Part shown: piece by piece, positions 5,902-7,956 of the stretch
How the letters are laid out: the number at the start of each line of letters is the position of its first letter
Position numbering within the stretch: the first letter of the stretch is position 1
DNA from: Afipia sp.
GTDB taxonomy: Bacteria; Pseudomonadota; Alphaproteobacteria; Rhizobiales; Xanthobacteraceae
NCBI GenBank assembly: GCA_020056155.1
Contig: JAGVII010000650.1
Span: 1 to 7,956 of the forward strand
DNA: 7,956 bases
Direction of reading: 5' to 3'
Translations under genes and position numbers: made by a program
The notes under the pieces: generated by a model
The model's database searches: none
Seen by the model: the letters and a program-made list of their open reading frames with translations, nothing else
Told to the model about the DNA's origin: nothing

Positions 5902-6690
5902 ATGCGCGCACTTTACACGGCAGCGACCGGGATGGCGGCCCAGGAACTCAACGTCCAGGTCATCTCCAACAACATCGCGAACCTGCGCACCACCGGCTAC
6001 AAGAAGCAGCGCGCGCAGTTCCAGGATCTCATCTACGAACACGTCAAGCGCGTCGGCGCACAGGCGTCCGATCAGGGCACCATCCTGCCCGTCGGCATCG
6101 ACATCGGCGGCGGCGTCAAGACCGTCGGCACGCCGCGCCTGATGACGCAGGGCACGCTCAACCCGACCGGCGGCGACCTCGACATCGCCATCCGCGGCGA
6201 GGGTTACTTCAAGATCCAGATGACCGACGGCACCTATACCTATACGCGCGACGGCTCCTTCACGACCGACGGCCAGGGCCGCGTGGTGACGGCGCAGGGC
6301 AATCCGGTGCAGCCGACGATCACCATCCCGCAGAATTCATCCGGCCTCACCATCAACCAGCAGGGCCAGGTCTCGGTCACGACGCCGGGCACTACCACAC
6401 CGACCGTGGTCGGCCAGATCGGCCTGACCCGGTTCATCAACAAGGCGGGCCTGCAGTCGATCGGCGACAACCTGTTCACCGATACGCCCGCCTCCGGCCC
6501 GCCGCAGGACGGCATCGCCAACGCCGACGGCTTCGGCGACATGCAGCAGCGCAATCTTGAATCGGCCAACGTCGAGGTCGTGTCCGAAATCTCGGACCTG
6601 ATCGCCGCGCAGCGCGCTTACGAGATGAACGCCAAGGTCGTCAGCGCCGCCGACCAGATGATGCAGGCCACCACCGGCATGTTCCGCTGA
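5902..6690 (+). CDS. flgG: Flagellar distal rod protein FlgG (262 aa)
   Basis: FlgG forms the distal rod that passes through the P and L rings. The N-terminal rod signature SNNIANLRTTGYKK is at residues 22-35. The FlgG-specific stretch follows (about 44-72, with GAQASDQGTILPVG), then LNPTGGDLDIAIRGEGYF (86-103) and YTRDGSF (114-120). The C-terminal helix has LESANVEVVSEISDLIAAQR and ends in TTGMFR. The 262-aa length matches the usual size (about 260). It has no signal peptide, as expected for type III export. The ribosome binding site AAGGAGA lies just before the ATG. Confidence 0.97.
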   Translation: MRALYTAATGMAAQELNVQVISNNIANLRTTGYKKQRAQFQDLIYEHVKRVGAQASDQGTILPVGIDIGGGVKTVGTPRLMTQGTLNPTGGDLDIAIRGEGYFKIQMTDGTYTYTRDGSFTTDGQGRVVTAQGNPVQPTITIPQNSSGLTINQQGQVSVTTPGTTTPTVVGQIGLTRFINKAGLQSIGDNLFTDTPASGPPQDGIANADGFGDMQQRNLESANVEVVSEISDLIAAQRAYEMNAKVVSAADQMMQATTGMFR

Positions 6691-6698
6691 GGGAGAGA

Positions 6699-7742
6699 AT
6701 GATGTTGCGCCCAGCCCTGATCGCCGCCGCCCTGCTCGCCATGACATCCGGCGCGGCATTCGCGCAGGCGGAACGAGACTCGCTCGCAGCTCCCGTGCTG
6801 CGCGCGCACGTCACCGTCAGCAGCGATGTGGTCCGGATCGGCGACGTGGTGGAGAACGCCGGAACCGCCGCGCAGATCGCCATCTTCCGTGCGCCCGATC
6901 TCGGCACCACCGGATCGTTGCCGACGCAGCAACTGCTGTCGGTGCTGCGCGCCCATGAGGTGATCGGCGTCCAGACCCACGACATCCGCGAGGTTTCGGT
7001 GACGCGGTCGTCGCGTACGCTGGTCTCGAAGGACATCGAGCATCAGATCGCCCGCGTGCTCGAGCGCCGCAACGGCCTCGGCGACGCCGCCAGTATCTCG
7101 GTGACCTTCGAGCGCGACCTGCGCGAACTTCAGCTCGATTCGGCCCATACCGGCGACATGCGCGCCACCGCCGTGCGGTTCGACCCGCGCAACGGCCGCT
7201 TCGACATCACCTTCGAGATCGCCAACGACGTAACCTACACGCCGACCAAGCTGCGCTTCACCGGCACTGCGGTGGAAACCGTGGAAGCAGCTGTGCTGAC
7301 CCGCGCCGTCGAACGCAACGAGATTCTCAGGGCATCCGACGTCGTGATCGAGCGGCGCCCGAAAGCCGAGGTCGGCAACGACATCGCCAATCGCGATCGT
7401 TCGGTCGGCATGCAAGTCCGCAAGCAGATGCGCGCAGGACAGGCACTGAAAGCAGCCGATCTCGCAAAGCCGGATCTGGTCCTGCGCGACCAGGGCGTGA
7501 CGCTGATTTACGAGACGCCGGGCATCTATCTCACCGGCTGCGGCAAAGCGCTCGACAGCGGCACCGAGGGCGACGTCGTCAACGTCGTCAACCTGCAGTC
7601 GAAGCGCACCGTTCAAGGTGTCGTGACCGGCCCCGGGCAGGTCTCGATCATGGTTCCGACGCCGCGCCTCACGACGACCGCAGCGCTCTCGCCCGGCGAA
7701 CCGCCAGCCGCCCCCGCTCCTGAATCCAGAAAAGCCGAGTAA
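6699..7742 (+). CDS. flgA: Flagellar P-ring assembly chaperone FlgA (347 aa)
   Basis: FlgA is the periplasmic chaperone for FlgI during P-ring assembly. A Sec signal peptide is at 1-23 (hydrophobic LIAAALLAMTSGAAFA, cleavage AFA-QA). The C-terminal ChapFlgA/SAF domain spans about 195-318, with TRAVERNEILRASDVVIERR (201-220), GMQVRKQMRAGQALKAADL (237-255) and VTLIYETPGIYLTGCGKALD (267-286). It is longer than the E. coli protein (219 aa), mainly in its N-terminal half (30-190) and a Pro/Ala tail (320-347). Two tandem ATGs occur (6699 and 6702). GGGAG at 6691-6695 is 3 nt from the first and 6 nt from the second, so the second may be used. It starts 8 bp after flgG and stops 5 bp before flgH. Confidence 0.93.
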   Translation: MMLRPALIAAALLAMTSGAAFAQAERDSLAAPVLRAHVTVSSDVVRIGDVVENAGTAAQIAIFRAPDLGTTGSLPTQQLLSVLRAHEVIGVQTHDIREVSVTRSSRTLVSKDIEHQIARVLERRNGLGDAASISVTFERDLRELQLDSAHTGDMRATAVRFDPRNGRFDITFEIANDVTYTPTKLRFTGTAVETVEAAVLTRAVERNEILRASDVVIERRPKAEVGNDIANRDRSVGMQVRKQMRAGQALKAADLAKPDLVLRDQGVTLIYETPGIYLTGCGKALDSGTEGDVVNVVNLQSKRTVQGVVTGPGQVSIMVPTPRLTTTAALSPGEPPAAPAPESRKAE

Positions 7743-7747
7743 CAGTC

Positions 7748-7956
7748 ATGTCCAAGTCCAATGTGTTCAATCGCCTCATCATCGCCGGCAGCCTGCTGGC
7801 GCTCGGCACAATGGCCAGCGGATGTTCGTCCCTCGATCGTCTCGCGGCGATCGGCGAAAAACCGAGGCTCTCGGCGATCGACAATCCGACGACGCAGGCG
7901 GGCTACAAGCCGGTGTCGATGCCGATGCCAGCACCGCAACCGGCGTCGTTCAATCC
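7748..7956 (+). CDS. flgH: Flagellar L-ring lipoprotein FlgH, N-terminal part (cut at right edge)
   Basis: Sixty-nine codons are visible before the window ends. The signal peptide MSKSNVFNRLIIAGSLLALGTMASGC ends in a lipobox (ASGC, Cys26), giving an outer-membrane lipoprotein as expected for FlgH, the L-ring subunit. After the Cys the sequence continues as SSLDRLAAIGEKPRLSAIDNP, then a Pro/Met-rich linker, matching the usual start of alphaproteobacterial FlgH. It begins 5 bp after flgA with only a weak ribosome binding site, so coupling to flgA is likely. Confidence 0.92.
   Translation, partial: MSKSNVFNRLIIAGSLLALGTMASGCSSLDRLAAIGEKPRLSAIDNPTTQAGYKPVSMPMPAPQPASFN

Noticed and set aside
5146..6042. 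Minus-strand open frame of 298 codons
   Set aside because: It is a shadow of flgF/flgG in high-GC DNA.
6618..7616. Minus-strand open frame of 332 codons
   Set aside because: It is antisense to flgA, which has a signal peptide and a SAF domain on the plus strand.

Overview
The window is a high-GC stretch of an alphaproteobacterial flagellar gene cluster. Protein styles (FliL, FliM, DUF6468/PflI-like, MotE-like, then divergent FlgF-FlgG-FlgA-FlgH) fit Hyphomicrobiales, most likely the Bradyrhizobium/Rhodopseudomonas/Afipia group (Nitrobacteraceae). The genus is an inference from recalled family resemblance and was not checked by a search. The gene order also resembles the Caulobacter-type polar/subpolar flagellum clusters.

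Layout. Positions 1-1521 (minus strand) hold the first 507 codons of a large exported protein that runs off the left edge. It has a signal peptide, three related beta-rich segments resembling AMIN domains, and a low-complexity spacer built on a 15-bp tandem repeat. It is separated from its upstream neighbour by a 113-bp gap that contains a perfect CtrA-type box (TTAA-N7-TTAAC) facing it. Positions 1635-4592 (minus strand) are a tight operon read right to left: fliL, fliM, a DUF6468/PflI-like membrane coiled-coil protein, and a MotE-like membrane protein. The last two junctions are 4-base ATGA stop/start overlaps.

Positions 4593-5121 are a 529-bp divergent control region. It holds two large perfect or near-perfect inverted repeats (4690-4742 and 4768-4846), a CtrA half-site (4867-4874), a strong sigma-54 promoter pointing at flgF (5002-5018), and a leader with two mutually exclusive hairpins (5028-5102). 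Positions 5122-7956 (plus strand) are flgF, flgG, flgA and the first 69 codons of flgH.

How the genes work together. FlgF and FlgG build the proximal and distal rod, FlgA chaperones P-ring assembly in the periplasm, and FlgH is the outer-membrane L-ring lipoprotein. FliM is the C-ring switch protein and FliL the inner-membrane stator-associated protein. The PflI-like and MotE-like proteins probably act in flagellar positioning or stator/periplasmic assembly. The regulatory sites fit the CtrA-then-sigma-54 flagellar hierarchy known from Caulobacter: CtrA-type boxes face the minus-strand genes and a sigma-54 promoter serves the rod/ring operon. The least explained parts are the large AMIN-like exported protein with its own CtrA box, and the structured divergent region.
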